In this document: piece by piece, positions 35,312 through 45,840 of the stretch
Layout: each line of letters starts with the position of its first letter
How positions within the stretch are numbered: position 1 is the first letter of the stretch
Origin: Blasia pusilla
Taxonomy: Eukaryota; Marchantiophyta; Marchantiopsida; Blasiales
Assembly: GCA_050084515.1 (NCBI GenBank)
Contig: CM114275.1
Location: forward strand, 18,600,001 to 18,664,000
Direction of reading: 5' to 3'
DNA length: 64,000 nt
The notes under the pieces: model-generated
What the model saw: the letters and a program-made list of their open reading frames with translations, nothing else
The model's database searches: none
What the model was told of the DNA's origin: nothing
Translations under genes and position numbers: made by a program

Positions 35312-36721
35312 AGTAGGATTGTTCAGAGTCGTTGTGTCATTTTCATGTTAACATGGAGATATCTTTTCATCCAACCATAAGATGGTGATAAAACTTAGCA
35401 CAAGACTTTGCAATAATTCTCTCCGATACTGGACCCCTGGTTGAGGGGGGAAGGGTAGAAAAAGAGATGTCATGATGGGGGAGGAGGGCATTAAGTAGGA
35501 TTGTTTTGAATCCTTGTTGCAATTTCATGTTAGTATGGTGTTGACTCTTCTTTCAACCATTGGATGGTGATGAAACTTAGCAAAGACCTTCTAATTAAAT
35601 GCCTCCACAATTTCAACGGTTTAGATCTATCCCCTAGCCCTCCATGCTAATTCCAAAAATGAAAGTCCTTATTTAGGGTTTACGATTTTTAATTCAATGT
35701 GTGAGTGATCATTTGAAGTTTTTTCTTTTTCTTTGTGTTCCTGGGGTTGGGGTGGCTGTCTAGGAAATGTTTCGTGTTTTTCCAAACCCTGGTTGAGGGG
35801 AGAGGGTAGAAAAAGAGGTGTCATGCAGATGGATGATGGCATTGAGTAGAATTGTTTCAGGTCCTTGTTGCAATTTCATGTTATTATAGTGTTTACTCTT
35901 CTTCCAACCATTGGATGGTGTTGAAACTTGGCGCATGCCTTGCCATTAAATTCCTCCACACGCTCAATGGTTCAGATCTGTCCTTTAACGTTCCATGCTA
36001 GTACCAAAAATCAAAGTCCTTATTTAGGGATTACGATTTTTAATTCAATGTGTGAATGGTCATTTGAAGTTTTTTCTTTTGCCCTGTGTTCCTAGGATTT
36101 TTATGGCTGTCTAGGAAGCATTTCGTATTTTTTTTACCCCTAGTTGAGGGGAGAGGGTAGAAAAAGAGGTATCATGAAGGGGGAGGAGGGCATTTAGTAA
36201 GATTGTTTCTAGTCCTTGTTGCAATTTCATGCAAGTATGGTGTTGACTCTTCTTTCAACCATTGGATGGTGTTGAAACTTGGCAGAGAACTTTCAATTAA
36301 ATTCCTCCATAACTTCAACGGTTCAGATCTTTCCCTTAGCCCTCTATACTAATACCAAAAATGAAAGTTCTTGTTTAGGGTTTACGATTTTTAATTCAAT
36401 GTATGAATGGTCATTTGAAGTTTTTGTTGTTTGCCCTGTGTTCCTCGGGTTGGGGTGGCTATCTCGGAAAAGTTTCTTGTTTTTTGGACCCTTGGTTGAG
36501 GGGGGAGGGTAGAAAAAGAGGTGTCATGAAGGTGGATGAGGGCATTAAGTAAGATTGTTTCGAGTCTTTGTTGCAATTTCATGTAAGTATGGTGTTGACT
36601 CTTCTTTCGACCATTGGATGGTAATGAAACTTGGCAAAGGCCTTCAAATTAAATGCCTCCACAATTTCAACGGTTCAGATCTATCCCTTAGGCCTCCATG
36701 CTAATGCCAAAAATCAAAGTC
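35312..36721. repeat. Four-copy tandem repeat, about 352-bp unit
   Basis: The landmark TTGAGG (after CCCTGG or CCCTAG) recurs at 35441, 35793, 36144 and 36496, spacings 352, 351 and 352. Each unit also holds TGTTGACTCTTCTTTCAACC-like text, GGTTCAGATCT, and GATTTTTAATTCAATGTGTG. Copies differ by scattered substitutions and small indels, and the first and last are partial. No coding capacity is conserved between units. The length is twice 176, close to a dinucleosome. Confidence 0.9.
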
Positions 36722-37152
36722 CACTCTGTTCCTGGGCAGGGACATTCTCAATTCCTTCCCATTCTCCACCCCAATATCTCAGAGTGCTCATAAGGTACTC
36801 CCTTGCATGTAATTACGCACCGCGAACGAGATGAGGTTGACCTTATCTAGCCTCGTCCTCTTGGGTTCTCTACTTCTTCTTTGTTCTGGCACTTGTCCCT
36901 TATATGATCCTTCTATGATCCAAGCAGCTGAAGTAGCGTGATCCTTCACCGTTTACCCCAATGGATGTCGCGATCCCACCACACTTCCACTCTGTTGCTA
37001 CGTGAAATCGCAAAATCTCTGGGTAATCCCCTTTCTATAAACTTTTCTTCTGCTGATTGCGATCCGCTTATTGCATCTGAGTGTGATTCTCACTTCTCGA
37101 TCTCTCTCCGTCTAATTTTTTTTTTCAGGTAATCTCTCTTCCAGATGATCTA
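36722..37152. other. Probable gypsy leader sequence
   Basis: No gene seen. On the minus strand it follows the primer-binding site at 37153-37171, so it is likely the untranslated leader of a deleted Ty3/gypsy element. Contains an odd TTTTTTTTTCAG / GTAATC junction near 37128 that looks like a splice acceptor on the plus strand. Confidence 0.35.
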
Positions 37153-37171
37153 TTCCCCGGCAGCGGCGCCA
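37153..37171 (-). other. Gypsy primer-binding site
   Basis: The minus strand reads TGGCGCCGCTGCCGGGGAA, very close to the TGGCGCCGTTGCCGGGGA primer site shared by Tat/Athila-type gypsy elements. An LTR should end just beyond it on the plus side; a TG at 37183 is a candidate border. Confidence 0.7.
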
Positions 37172-37395
37172 AAAAGAAGCTATGTAGTAACGGATTTCTA
37201 TCAAGAGTTCAACAAGAAGTATCAATTGATCTGAATTCGTTCCCTTTCAGAATAGGATCTGGATCAGAAATTACATTTAAAGATTTTGAGTTTATTCTGT
37301 GTAGTCTATGCATCAACAAAGCATAAGGTGAATTTAACAGTAGCACCAGACTGAGTGTTTAACGTGTACATCTGAACAGGATTTTAGTTTAGGTC

Positions 37396-37411
37396 TTCTG
37401 CTCTGATACCA
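37396..37411 (-). other. Inverted copia primer-binding site next to the copia LTR
   Basis: The minus strand reads TGGTATCAGAGCAGAA, nearly the same as the copia element's own site at 37611 (TGGTATCAGAGCAGTA). It ends exactly where the truncated 5' LTR begins (37411). Either it is the remains of a second copia in opposite orientation or a by-product of aberrant reverse transcription. Confidence 0.75.
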
Positions 37412-37610
37412 AAATAGGTAAAAACCCTAGTTTTCCCGAGTAGTCAAATAGTCGGGAGCCGCAGCGGTAGCGCATTCTCGTATGTCGAGTTATCTCCCAG
37501 TTCAGGTTCCATCGAAGCTCTTCTGTGAGCGCACGGACGGACTAGGCCACTTTGTATCTCTAAGTTTTTGTAAAGATTTCAGTGATTTAGTCACTTTCTG
37601 TTTTCTCACA
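37411..37610 (+). repeat. Copia 5' LTR, truncated
   Basis: 200 bp identical to 41910-42109 except C/G at about 37427 and G/A at about 37529. Starts AAAATAGGTAAAAACC and ends TTTTCTCACA right before the primer-binding site. The TATA-containing upstream part present in the 3' LTR is absent. Confidence 0.9.
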
Positions 37611-37622
37611 TGGTATCAGAGC
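37611..37622 (+). other. Copia primer-binding site
   Basis: TGGTATCAGAGC, complementary to the 3' end of plant initiator tRNA-Met, immediately after the 5' LTR. Confidence 0.92.
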
Positions 37623-37683
37623 AGTAGGTTTTTCCAGTATTTTGTATCTGGCGATCTAGTGTGTTTGCACAAAATCTTGAGAG

Positions 37684-40600
37684 ATGGCTACTTCTTCGTC
37701 AGTTCGTGCTCGCCCTCCTCCGCTGGGTGAAGGGAAGTTAGATGGGTCTAACTATACGTTGTGGAAGTTCAAAATGAGAACTGTTCTCGAATCATTTGAG
37801 ATCTGGGAAACGGCCACAGGGGTTGATTCAAATCCACAAGCTAGTTTGAGTTCTGCAAGTTCATCTTCATATGGGGATATCGATCCTCTTGTATTATTGG
37901 CATGGAGACACAGAAACGCTGATGCTCTATATGCGATTGTCACGAATGTAATTGATTCTGTCATGACTCTCATTCAACATACAACCACTGCTGCCGAGGC
38001 GTGGAACATTTTGAAGAATCAATATGAAACGAGGAATGAGACTCGGATTCAAAATCTGGAGAATCAGCTTACGTCCGAGAAATTTTCAGAAGGAGAAAGC
38101 GCGGAGCAATTTTTGACAAGGATCAAGAATCTTCAAGATCAGATGGCGTCCGTGGGAATTTCAAAGTCTAGCGAAGATTTGGCACGCCGATGCATAAGGA
38201 TTTTGCCTCCAAGGTATGACAGTTTGTCATCTTGATCTGAATACTCAAGTAAGACCCATGCCGCTTACTTTTGAACAATTTAGTGCAATGTTGGTAGAAG
38301 AGGAAATGCGCTTCAAAGCAAGAGAGGGAAGTGACGCAGCATTGACTGCCAACGTACAGAGAGGTAGAAATCAGGATTACAGTTCAAATGTCAAGAAGAA
38401 ATTTCCAAGAAAAGCCTTCAAATGCTTTTATTATGTAAGCTAGGTCATCTTATCAAAGATTGTAGGAAGAGAAGTCAGGATGAGAAGAACGGTTGTTTAA
38501 GACCTAAGAAGGAGTCTGGAAATTCTGTAGAATTGGGAGAACATGAAGTAGATGCTTGGGTAGCAATAGAAGAGTTCTGCACACAGGCAGAACATACCAC
38601 TAAGACAAAGAGTGAAGATGCATGGGTGCTCGATAGTGGAGCATCTAGGCATATGACCAATCATAAGGATTGGTATAGCTCCTTCTGACCTCTCTGAGAG
38701 CCCATCGTTGTTACTCTTGGGAATAATGCAAAGTGCCCCAGAGAAGGGAAAGGCACAATTTCTTTAGTCTCACAAAAGGAGATGAAAAGAAGTTAACGAT
38801 GTCTTTGTCGTACCGAGTTGAAGCGAAATTTGATTTGATGGTGATTATGTGATCGTGACCTAGAAGTTCGTTTCAAGAAAATTGGAGCGATCATTGAGGA
38901 TGCCAATGGGAAAGTAGTGGGTGAAGGTATACGACGTGGAAATATCTACGAGTTGTATGCTTTCACGACAAGTGTAGGTACAGATCTTAGTAGCGATAAG
39001 TTGTGGCATGAAAGATTTGGTCACCTAAGCTTTCCCTTACTAAGTCGATCTGAGATATCCGGCATGGTTGCTGATTTACCAACAATTTCGGAGTGTCGGA
39101 TACTTGTGAAGCTTGTATGATGGGCAAGCAACACCGACAACCATTTCCACAAGAGTCCAAACAATAGGGCAAAGGCTCCTCTAGAGTTGATACATGCCGA
39201 CCTCTGTGGTAAAATGAGAACGGTGGCATTAGGTGGTTCTTCCTACTTCTTTTAGTTGTCGACGATTATAGTAGGAAGATGTGGGTGTATTTCCTTCGTG
39301 ATAAGGCAAGTGCTTTTGGAAAATTTAAAGTATGGCATAAGTCTGGTTGAGAATGAGACAGAAAGAAGGTACAAAAGCTTCGCACCGATCGAGGAGGAGA
39401 ATTCTTATCAACAGAATTCAACAAATATTTGGGAGAGCATGGAATCAAGAGAAAATTAACCACGGCACATACACCACAACAAAATGGAGTTGTTGAGCGT
39501 CGAAATCGCATGATGGTGGAGATGGCAAGATGTATGATGAAAGCAAAAGGTTTTGTGAAGGCTTTTGGTGAAGTCGTTAATCTGCCGCCAGATACATTCT
39601 AAATAGAAGTGCTACCAAGTCAGTGCAAGGCATGACTCCTCATCAATCATACTCACGTAAGGTACCATCAGTCCAACATTTCAGGACTTTTGGTAATGAG
39701 TGTTTTGTACATATTCCTGAAGCATCGAGGACCAAGTTGGAGTCCAAGAGGGAAGTGCATCTTTATGGGATACAAAGTTGATGAGTCTAAAGCTTATCGC
39801 CTTTCGTGTCCGAGGAAAAGAAGATGCTTGTGAGTCGTGACGTGGTGTTCGAGAATGCCTCGTCAAGTGGCGGATATCAGTGGTCCGTCCACATTATCAT
39901 CAAACGAAGAGATAACCCACCAGAGCACACCACAGATATTTACACAGATCATCAAGAAGAAGATTTTGGTGATGATTACAAAGAGCAACCTGCTCTTCCA
40001 CTACGGTCGTCATACCCTAAGTGGATAAAGCAGCTCTTGGATGGTAAGGATCCACCAGCAACTGATGAATTTGTTACACATCCAAGGAGATCCAAGAGAC
40101 TAGAGGAGCAGAATAGAGCTTCCGCACATCTCGTCAACATGGCCGTGATGACAGAGGTCTTGAAGGTGGAAGAGCCATCATGTTTGGATGAGGCCCTGGC
40201 TCATCCTCAATGGAGAGAGGCCATGCAGATGGAGATGGACGCTATTCAGAGGAATGAAACTTGGACTTTGGTTGAAAAGCCAGAGGACATGAAGATAATA
40301 CGCACCAAGTGGGTGTACAAGACCAAGTACAAGTCGGACGGTACATTGGATAAATTCAAAGCGAGGTTGGTCGCACAAGGATGCTCACAAATCGAAGGCT
40401 TTGACTACTATGAGACTTTTGCTCCCACTGCAAGGATGACAACCATTCGAATTGTTCTAGCGGTTGCAGGAACAAGACGTTGGCCTGTATAACAATACGA
40501 TGTGAAGTCTGCTTTTCTGAACGGGAGTCTCAAGGAGGAGGTATATGTTTCTCAACCACTAGGTTTTGAGACACCCGGATCAGAAGAGAAAGTTTGTTTA

Positions 40601-41683
40601 CTTCATCGAGCATTGTATGGGTTGAAGCAAGCCCCAAGGGTATGGTATCAACGAATAGATACATTCTTTCGAGAGAAGGGTCTCATGAAGAGTCCTTCAG
40701 AAGCAAATTTGTATGTGTTTTTGTAAGATGGGATGTATATGTTGATAGTCTTGTATGTGGATGATCGATCATCACAGGAGACCCTGAAGAAAATAGAGGA
40801 AATGAAGGGAGTGTTGGAATCTGAGTTTGAAATGTCGATTTAGGTCTTCAGCACTACTTTATAGGACTGGAAATTTGTATGATCAGATTCTATTTTTTTC
40901 TCTCTCAGAAGTATGCTAGAGAAATCTTGAAGGCATTCGGGATGACCGAGTGTAAGGCGTGGTCTCGCCAATGGAGGTAGAGTTGAAACTCTCGATGGAG
41001 GATGTTTCACCATTGGTAGATGAAAAGATGTCTGTAAAGCTTGTAGGCGTTTGATATTTTTGTGTAACAAGAGACGGACATTAGCTTTTGTGGGAGTATT
41101 GAGTAGGTTCTCAACTAAGCCTCGTGAGAACCATTGGAAGGCAGGGATGCGTGTGTTGAAGTACATCAAAGGCACTATCGAGCACGGCATCACCTATGGA
41201 GCAGGGACGGAAATGACAGGTTTTGTGACTCAGTTGGGCAAGGTGAGATTGATTCTCAAGATCAGCCGGGTTATTGCTTCTTGGTAGGATCAGGTGTGGT
41301 GTCATGGGTCAGCAAGAAGCAACCTCAAGTGGCTCTTTTCTTCTACCGAGGCAGAGTACAAGGCGGCTTGTTATGCTTCTTGTGAAGCAAGATGGTTGAG
41401 ATGGATATCTTTGGAGGACATAGGAGAAGCGGCAAAAAGTGCTACTATAATGTGGTGTGACAATCAGAGTTGCATTGCCATAGCACATAATCCTGTGTTT
41501 CATGCTCGTACGAAGCACATAGAGATCCAGTACCATTTTGTTCGTGAATTGATCGAGAGAGAGGTTTTGAAATTAGTCTATTGTCCAACAGAGAATAACC
41601 GTGCAGACATCTTCACGAAAGCCTTGAGCGGAGATCAGCTTCACCGACATCTGAAGGGTCTTGGCATAGGTCCAAGACAGTAG
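37684..41683 (+). pseudogene. Copia gag-pol polyprotein, broken
   Basis: Order gag, protease, integrase, reverse transcriptase, RNase H marks it as Ty1/copia. Gag (37684-38235) has KLDGSNYTLWKFKMRTVLE and AWNILKNQYE. The zinc knuckle (about 38425-38465, CKLGHLIKDCRKR) is frameshifted. The protease has AWVLDSGASRHM (38620). Integrase pieces: KLWHERFGHLSFP (39000), IHADLCGKM, LVDDYSRKMWVYFLRDKASA, and TPQQNGVVERRNRMM (39470). RT: KTKWVYKTKY-like (40303), FKARLVAQGCSQIEGFDYYE, QYDVKSAFLNGSLKEEVYV (40495), LYGLKQAPRVWYQ and LYVDD (40752). RNase H: STEAEYKAACYASCEARWL (41340), ending at 41683. Stops or shifts occur at about 38220, 38686, 39118, 39457, 40490 and 40724, plus smaller ones. Confidence 0.9.
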
Positions 41684-41909
41684 TCCACATGAGAATGGAT
41701 ATTGAGGGGGGCAATTGGATTCTCAACATCCACTCCTCTGAGCACCATTGATTTGATCGGCCCCCTTTTATGAGGAGAAGCCTAGATCGATGGTTCCGAC
41801 TTAGACGTCGAAGGAGTCATAGTAATATGACGTAGGTGGTTTACGGAGTAGCGTTACTAGGTTTATCTAACCCTATATTGCAAAATTTTTCTATTAATAG
41901 AAACAAAGA

Positions 41910-42109
41910 AAAATAGGTAAAAACCGTAGTTTTCCCGAGTAGTCAAATAGTCGGGAGCCGCAGCGGTAGCGCATTCTCGTATGTCGAGTTATCTCCCAGT
42001 TCAGGTTCCATCGAAGCTCTTCTGTGAGCACACGGACGGACTAGGCCACTTTGTATCTCTAAGTTTTTGTAAAGATTTCAGTGATTTAGTCACTTTCTGT
42101 TTTCTCACA
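41910..42109 (+). repeat. Copia 3' LTR (homologous part)
   Basis: Matches the 5' LTR. The full LTR probably begins near 41711 after the purine tract. A CTATATTG at 41873 and an AT-rich run up to 41910 precede the point where the 5' copy begins, consistent with a TATA box and the start of transcription there. Confidence 0.85.
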
Positions 42110-43298
42110 ATAAGGAGGTGAACTTCTCCTAAAACAGAATTAAATCGAAGGGAACATCAAATTCCAGAGACATGGTAGTACATAAGTATTCTTGACCAGA
42201 AGAAGAGATTGCGGTGAGACATATGATCTCCCTCTGCCAAACTCATTCGAAACAGAGATGAGTGGAGAAATGATTCTCAATTAATACGTCTGCTCTTTAC
42301 TCCTGTTTGAAGATACTGCTATCTATCTCCAACTCCATCCTCAAAGCCATCAATAATAAGTGAGACTGATTCTGGAGTTCAAAGAGAAATAATTCTTCAT
42401 TCCAAGAAGAGCAAACATTGTTGATTCTATGGAATGGGTCAGTTTCGTTCTTCCATGGTCGATCTCGAAGGGTGAGAGTCTTCTGTCACAAGAGCTACTC
42501 TTCCTGGTAAGTATCTGACTATGAAAATGGAAAAAAGACTCTTCTTCGACTTCCGGACCATGGTTTCAAGGGGTCAAAAGCTTATACTCCTAACTGTAAT
42601 TCTGTTTAACTTCTTCCCAAAGCTACCAACCGTTCAACTTCTGCAGTGTTCACCGGATTAATATCTTCACTAAAAACTGTCACGTAAGTGGCAAAAGTAT
42701 GAACTCTTGGAAAGGTAAACTCGTGATCCCTCATACTCAGAATTAATTCCTAATGATTTAAGTGGGTCCATAACGGAACGTTCCTAGTTTCAAATAGCTT
42801 CCACTTTATTCTCATTTCCTAATATGTATTCCCTACTTTTAAATCTAAGTGAAATATTTCTAACTAAGGGAATTATTGCTAAGAAGTATCTAAAATCGTC
42901 TAAAATCTCTACAACTTAAGAAAGGTGTATATCACATAGCTCTCCTCCCAAATGTGAAGCGACTCGCGAACTTCAGAAGTTCAGAATACAGCCGAGGCCT
43001 TATATCTTGACATTATAAATTTCTGAGAGGAATATTCTCACGGAATATTATCAAGAAATGGAGAGTATTATATAGATAAGGAACCCTGATGTAGGAATAA
43101 ATCTCTTGGAATACCTCGTCATCAATGAAGTAATGATTCAGGCGTCATGAAAGTTTATAACTCACTAGATTAGAATGAGCTAAAAACTCAGGGTTATTCC
43201 GTTCTTGTCACTATTGTTCCCTTAGGGGTTTCAATATGAATTGGCTATTTCGGAGCCACTGGGATATAGTGATGGTCTTCAGATATTTCTTTCTTTAG
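42110..43298 (-). other. Gypsy-derived non-coding DNA, probably LTR or UTR
   Basis: Lies after the gypsy pol remnant on the minus strand and is interrupted by the copia element. It includes the direct repeat 42655-42862, which recurs at 45168-45375. No coding signal. Confidence 0.4.
42655..42862. repeat. Direct repeat, copy 1 of 2 (about 208 bp)
   Basis: About 95% identical to 45164-45373, same orientation, from CCGGATTAATATCTTCACT to GTGAAATATTTCTAAC. Probably part of a gypsy LTR or UTR duplicated by rearrangement. Confidence 0.88.
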
Positions 43299-43749
43299 TT
43301 ATCTTAAGAACTGGTATATAAGACTGAGTGTATAAGCGGTTAATTTTCTGAATGGCAAATACAAACCGTCTGCAGAAGAGAGTTTAGACTGCCATCTGAG
43401 ACCGTGGTGGCCAAGACAAGAATAGAAGGGCCAAGTTTCTTCTTGAGGGAGGCGTTGAGCAAGGAGATCATAGCTGTCCCATCTTGGAGTATAGTTGGTC
43501 TGGCCACTGATGCTTTTCACCTTCTCTTTTCTTCCCTGAGGAGTTTCTGAACTAGGGGGAACCGTGTGATCTTCTCAGTCCTCTCTATCAAAATCTCCGT
43601 CTTCATTTGTATCATCATGCTCCCACCCAATAACCTCATGTTCAGGAATTGTAGACTGATTTTCCTTTGAGACAGAAGAGATATGTTGCTTAACAATAGT
43701 TGCTCTTCTTTCCAAATGTGATCTACTCGATGCCATTTAGTGGGAGTCC
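43299..43749 (-). pseudogene. Open segment downstream of gypsy integrase
   Basis: The minus-strand frame at 43520-43299 (SGQTNYTPRWDSYDLLAQRL...) and text before it have protein-like composition, with acidic Asp/Glu-rich parts near 43620, but no motif I recognise. It may be an extra ORF after pol or part of its 3' end. Confidence 0.3.
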
Positions 43750-45150
43750 TTATTCAAAGGACACGGAAGGATAGTATTTTTTCACTCTGGCACCATTGGT
43801 CGTGGTAGGTAATTCTTCCCCTTCCATATCAACAAGTTGGAGACTTCCATTCTCCCATATATTAAGAACTTGATAGGGGCCCAGCCACCTGGTATGTAAT
43901 TTTCCCGGAAACTTGTTAAACCTGTTATCATATAGTAATACCCAATCCTTAGCCTGTATATTCGTATGTTTTAACTTCTTGTCATAAGCTTTCTTTCTCT
44001 CGGCTTGTTGAAGATAAGTTTCCTTCAGGGCATCATCTCGGTCTTCCTCTATCTGTTCCAATTGTTGCAGGTGATGCAATTCACTCTCTTCCACCCCGGA
44101 TCTTCTTTGATTCATAACACGGTAAGTGGGCAGGTCAAACTCAATAGGAATCACTGAGTCCATACCATAAGTCAGATAAAAAGGGGTTCGCCTTGTTGTA
44201 ATCTTTTTTGCTGTGCGGTAAGCCCATAAAACTGATGCTAACTTGATATCCCAATCAATCTTATGTGCCGACACAATTTTGGTAAGTATCTTACAGAGCA
44301 ATCCATTAGCTCTCTCTGTAAGACCATTGGCTTTTGGATTATAGGGTGTAGTTGGGCGGTGTTTAATGAAGTAAAAACTAGTCAGAGCTTCAATTGTAGA
44401 ATTAAGAAAGTGGATGCCTCTGTCACTAACCAGCTCCAGAGGACAACCAAACCGAGTGATAATGTTGTCAAAAAGAAAACGGGCTGTTATCTGTGCATCA
44501 TTAGTCCTGAGGGCAATAGCTTCAACCCACTTGGTTGCATAATCTGTAGCGACAAGAATATATCGGTTCCTTTTACGCTTTGTGACGGGTTGGATGGGGC
44601 CTACGAAGTCAATGCCCCACTTTTCAAAAGGGGCTAATGGAAGGATGGGTACCAGGGGCTACCTGCCTGACATTAAAGGCTTTCCCTGCCTTTGTCAAGG
44701 ATCACAGCTTCTAATGAATAAATGTACATCCTTATGCATGGTCGGCCACCAATATCCTGTATCACGAATTTTCGCCACTGTTGTTTGAACAACATAATGT
44801 CCACCAGCATTCCCCTCATGGAGAGCGGTGATGACTCTCGGAATCTCCCTTTTCTCTAAACATCTCTTCAACTTCTGATCAGGAGTTAGCTTATATAATG
44901 TATTCTGAAGCAAGGTATAGGGTCTTGCTTTGTGGACAAAAATAGCTCTTTGCTCTACAGACAGCTTGGCAGGAATGATTCCCCGCTGTAAGTATTGGAC
45001 TATATCAAAATATAACGAATCTGCTCCTTCTATGTGGAACAGGGCTTCATCTGGGAAAGAATAAGAAATCTCTGCTATAGGTCCCACTCCCTGCAATCTC
45101 GAAAGGTAATCAGCATTGACATGGGACTTACCCGGCTTCACTTGTACTTC
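43750..45150 (-). pseudogene. Ty3/gypsy pol remnant: RNase H end and integrase
   Basis: One minus-strand frame holds the end of RNase H (KPGKSHVNADYLSRLQG, about 45130), the integrase zinc-binding region (ALHEGNAGGHYV ... RDTGYWWPTMHKDVH, about 44840-44720) and the catalytic core with all three acidic sites in context: VATDYATKWVEA (about 44555), VSDRGIHF (about 44433), NPKANGLTERANG (about 44332). The C-terminal part has AYRTAKK, PFYLTYGMDSVIPIE and KLHTRWLGPYQV, ending at 43750. Only two in-frame stops are seen, TGA at 44697-44695 and TAG at 44661-44659. Everything upstream (gag, protease, RT) is missing because the segment starts at a fold-back palindrome. Tat/Athila-like by style. Confidence 0.85.
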
Positions 45151-45168
45151 AAGTACAAGTGAAGCCGG
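45132..45168. repeat. Perfect 18-bp palindrome (1-nt spacer) at gypsy breakpoint
   Basis: CCGGCTTCACTTGTACTT, spacer C, then its exact reverse complement. The left arm is gypsy pol coding sequence. The right arm leads straight into the second copy of the 208-bp repeat. This is a fold-back junction. Confidence 0.95.
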
Positions 45169-45373
45169 ATTAATATCTTCACTAAAAGCTGTCACATAAG
45201 TGGCAAAAGTATGAACTCTTGGAAAGGTAAACTCGTGATCCCTCGTACTCAGAATTAATTCCTAATGATTTAAATGGGTGCATAACGGAACATTCCTAGT
45301 TTCAAATAGCTTTCACTTTATTCTCATTTCCTAATATGTATTCCCTACTTTTAAATCTAAGTGAAATATTTCT
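45164..45373. repeat. Direct repeat, copy 2 of 2
   Basis: Second copy of the repeat at 42655-42862. Begins in the palindrome and ends at GTGAAATATTTCTAAC, after which the two loci differ. Confidence 0.88.
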
Positions 45374-45375
45374 AA

Positions 45376-45840
45376 CGCAAGGGTCGAGTGACATCACCAA
45401 AGGGCTTTTCCTGCAAAGTCCTTGACTCTCTCTCTCTCTCCAGTGAATTTACCTTCGTCCGCTTTTATTTCTTGCAAATTTCTCTAGGCTCTGGAGTCTA
45501 ACATTTTTATGCAGGCCTGTGTAAATTACTCTCTCGTCATTCCTTTGCTACCTATCTCAGACCGTCTGTTCGTCACTTACTCCTGTCTTAGTCTCAAGGC
45601 CACTATAGCACCGCCCTGTTATCTCTCGGAGAACAAGAAGGACAAGATCTACACTTCACGAGCTTCCGGTGGCTCTGTCGCATGCTCTTCCCCTCTACTC
45701 TGTTGGATATATGGTTGTTCCTTATCTCTGCCTACCTCTCCCTTGCTCTCTCAAATGTGTGTACCTTTGTGCGCACGCAAGGGTTGAGCGACATCAACAA
45801 AGGGCTTTTCCTGCGAGGTCCTTGACTATCTCTCTCCAAT
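45376..45840. repeat. 65-bp direct repeat exactly 400 bp apart
   Basis: CGCAAGGGTCGAGTGACATC...CTTGACTCTC at 45376-45440 recurs, with few changes, at 45776-45840. The text between is not otherwise repeated. Nature unknown; it could be LTR edges of a small element. Confidence 0.7.

Larger units (their letters stand above)
37411..42109 (+). mobile_element. Ty1/copia retrotransposon with 5'-truncated LTR
   Basis: Plus strand, 4.7 kb: partial 5' LTR 37411-37610, primer-binding site TGGTATCAGAGC at 37611, gag-pol remnant 37684-41683, purine tract TTGAGGGGGGCAA at about 41704, and a 3' LTR to 42109. The first roughly 200 bp of the LTR (41711-41909) are missing at the 5' end. The shared 200 bp of the two LTRs differ at only two sites. 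It sits inside gypsy-derived DNA. No target duplication is seen (42110-42114 ATAAG has no partner). Confidence 0.9.
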
